Shown here: positions 62,205 to 64,000 of the stretch, one piece after another
Layout: every line of letters begins with the position of its first letter
Position numbering within the stretch: the stretch's first letter is position 1
Assembly (NCBI GenBank): GCA_902806595.1
Contig: CADCXC010000010.1
Location: 372,001 to 436,000, forward strand
Reading direction: 5' to 3'
Origin: Pyrenopolyporus hunteri
Lineage: Eukaryota > Ascomycota > Sordariomycetes > Xylariales > Hypoxylaceae
DNA: 64,000 nt
Translations under genes and position numbers: made by a program
The notes under the pieces: model-generated
What the model was told of the DNA's origin: nothing
Database searches by the model: none
What the model saw: only the letters and a program-made list of their open reading frames with translations

Positions 62205-62481
62205 ATTTATATCGTTTACGAAACTTATTATTAATATTCTTTTATTTTTTAAAATTTTATATAACGATATAATATATAAAATAAATAAAAAAAAAATAAA
62301 TTTTATAATATCTCGTTTATAATTCGATATTATTACGAATTTTTACCGTCGAAAATAAAAATAATTTATTTATTTATTAAATAATTTTTAATTTAACGTA
62401 TAATTTAATTTAAAAATCTTTTTATAATTATAATATACGTTATTTTTATCGATATTACATTATTAAATGCCCCCGATATAT
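62205..62481 (-). pseudogene. LINE (Tad/I-type) reverse transcriptase, RIP-inactivated
   Basis: The minus-strand frame reads NISGAFNNV (normally D-KGAFDNV), then IIKRFLN-IIR-IKNYLINK and IIFIFDGKNS, and further a NLFFFYLFYIL block where non-LTR RTs have GIPQGSPLSPILY. The order and spacing are those of fungal Tad-like non-LTR retrotransposons. The element probably occupies much of 59.9-63.9 kb, but other domains were not recognised. Confidence 0.8.
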
Positions 62482-64000
62482 TTAATTATAATAATAACGT
62501 CGTTATTTTATATTTCTATAAAAAAAAATTATTTTTATTATTATACGAATAATTATTTTCGTAAACCTATATGTTTTATTTTTTATTTATTTTTTAAAAA
62601 TAAGTCGTGTTTTTTTATTACCGTTATAATTCGTTATATAAAAATTTTTTCGATTATTTTTTTTATTATATTAAGTAAAAATATAAGGCGGTAAACTTTC
62701 GAAAAAGTTTTTTTTTCGTTCGTTTTTTTAATTTAAAAAAAATTATCGTACGAAATTATTTAAAAGTTTTAAAATAATAATTTAATTTAAAATTTTATAT
62801 AATTATTTTAATTAAAATTCGAAATAAAGGTTTTTTATAAATTTTAAAAAAATTAATAAAAAAGGAGTTTTTATTCGATATTTTTTATAATTTAATTTTT
62901 ATAATTATATTTTTTATTTTTTTTATATAATTTTTTATTATATTTAAAATAAATTAATTAAATTTATTCGATTATTTTCGATATCGAATAGGTTTATATC
63001 GTTAATAAGAAAAAATTTATTAATTAAAAATCGTTTTTTATTTTTTCGTTTCGTTATTTACGAGGTTTTTTAAAAATTATTTTTTATATTAAATAAATGC
63101 GTATTTTATAATAGTTATTAACTTTTAAACTTAATTTATTTTTTTAATTTTTAAAGTATAACGTTATTTCGCGAAGTTTTCGTTACTATTTTTCGAAAAT
63201 ATATCCGTTTAATTATATTTATTATTATTTTATATTATTTATTAATAATTTTTAATTTTTTTTAATATTATTTCGATTTAATTTCGTTTCATTTTTTCCA
63301 GGTATATATTATATTAATTTTAACTTATTATATTTTTTTCGATTATTATTTAATTATTTTTATTATTAAAGGTTTTTATTATAGCGTAGTTATTTACGTT
63401 ATTTTTTAAAGTTTTTTTATTAAACTATATATATATTCGTTTATATAAATTTCGTTTTTAAATTTGTTCGAAACTTCGATTTTTTAAGTTTTAATTTTAA
63501 TTAAAAATTTATTTATTTTTTTTTATATTTTATCGATTTTTATTACGCGGATTTTTTCCGGTTTTATTTTTAGATTTATTTTAATTTTTTATATTATATA
63601 ATCGAAATCGCTTTATTCGAAAAATCTTAAAAAATATATCTAAATTTAATATCGATTTAAATTAAATTTAACGTTAAATTTTTTTATTCGTGGAATTTTT
63701 TTAATTATATTTCCCTTAAAGGTAATAAAAACGAAACGTTAATATTTCGTTAAATGAAAAATTTTTTTTAAGTTTTTTTAAATTTTATTTTTTTTATTTT
63801 ATAATAAATAATATACGTTTATATTTTTTATTTTTATATTAAAGCTTTTCGCACGTTTTTATAATATATTTAAAATGAGGGTTTTTTTTAACGTTTTTTA
63901 TAATTTTATATATATAAATTAAATTTTAATTTCGTAGTTTTAAATTTTTATTTTTATTATAGTTTAATTATAACTTATTTCGTTACTTTATTTTATTTTA

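Noticed and set aside
62467..62694. 75-codon open frame on the plus strand
   Set aside because: Same AT-driven composition, and it partly overlaps antisense to the LINE RT relic, which explains the sequence better.

Overview
This window is nuclear DNA of a filamentous ascomycete (Pezizomycotina; the gene content and style fit Sordariomycetes, genus not determinable). The evidence is short GT-AG introns (about 50-190 nt) with CTAAC-type branch sites, compact genes on both strands, fungus-specific protein families, and a long AT-rich block with saturated repeat-induced-point-mutation (RIP)-like decay. The layout is strongly bipartite.

Bases 1-31,600 are a normal-composition, gene-bearing half. 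In order it holds: the 3' part of a coiled-coil protein gene (+, 3-1208); a DnaJ/DnaJ-X co-chaperone (-, 2700-4383); a UDP-4-keto-rhamnose epimerase/reductase (-, 5740-6743); squalene synthase ERG9 (+, 8841-10347); an NmrA-like NAD(P)-binding protein (+, 11286-12589); a secreted subtilisin-like protease (-, 13814-15335); an F-box protein (+, 19413-21325); the GPI mannosyltransferase I catalytic subunit GPI14/PIG-M (-, 22136-23562); the C3PO nuclease subunit TRAX (+, 24209-25314), which carries an 18-nt microexon; a GPR1/FUN34/YaaH acetate-transporter-family membrane protein (+, 29867-30905); and tRNA-Arg(UCU) (-, 31501-31572). The genes do not form an obvious pathway cluster; they look like ordinary dispersed genes. 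Their intergenic spacers are peppered with a palindromic word family built on TACCTAGGTA / GTAGGTACCTAC.

Bases ~31,600-64,000 are one continuous AT-rich isochore that starts directly beyond the tRNA gene and runs off the window. It holds no intact gene. Nearly every surviving C in it sits in CpG, so CpA, CpT and CpC have been almost exhausted while CpG is spared. Reading through the stop codons on the minus strand still reveals a Ty3/gypsy element (direct terminal repeats at 45,109-45,285 and 51,600-51,786; RT, RNase H and integrase readable between 48,345 and 46,104), a Ty1/copia reverse transcriptase (~54,915-55,200) and a Tad/I-type LINE reverse transcriptase (~62,205-62,481). The RNase H region of the gypsy element is split by a ~390-bp, less decayed insertion. 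It begins exactly with a tRNA-like head (A box, B box, acceptor and D stems), ends in an ATT-rich tail and is flanked by a 14/15-bp direct repeat: a candidate tRNA-derived SINE.

The 31.7-44 kb part is a mosaic of further diverged duplicates in direct and inverted orientation. It includes a ~0.83-kb imperfect palindrome centred near 39,350 and several short tandem arrays. The block could be part of a regional centromere, a subtelomere or an interstitial transposon graveyard; the sequence alone does not decide.
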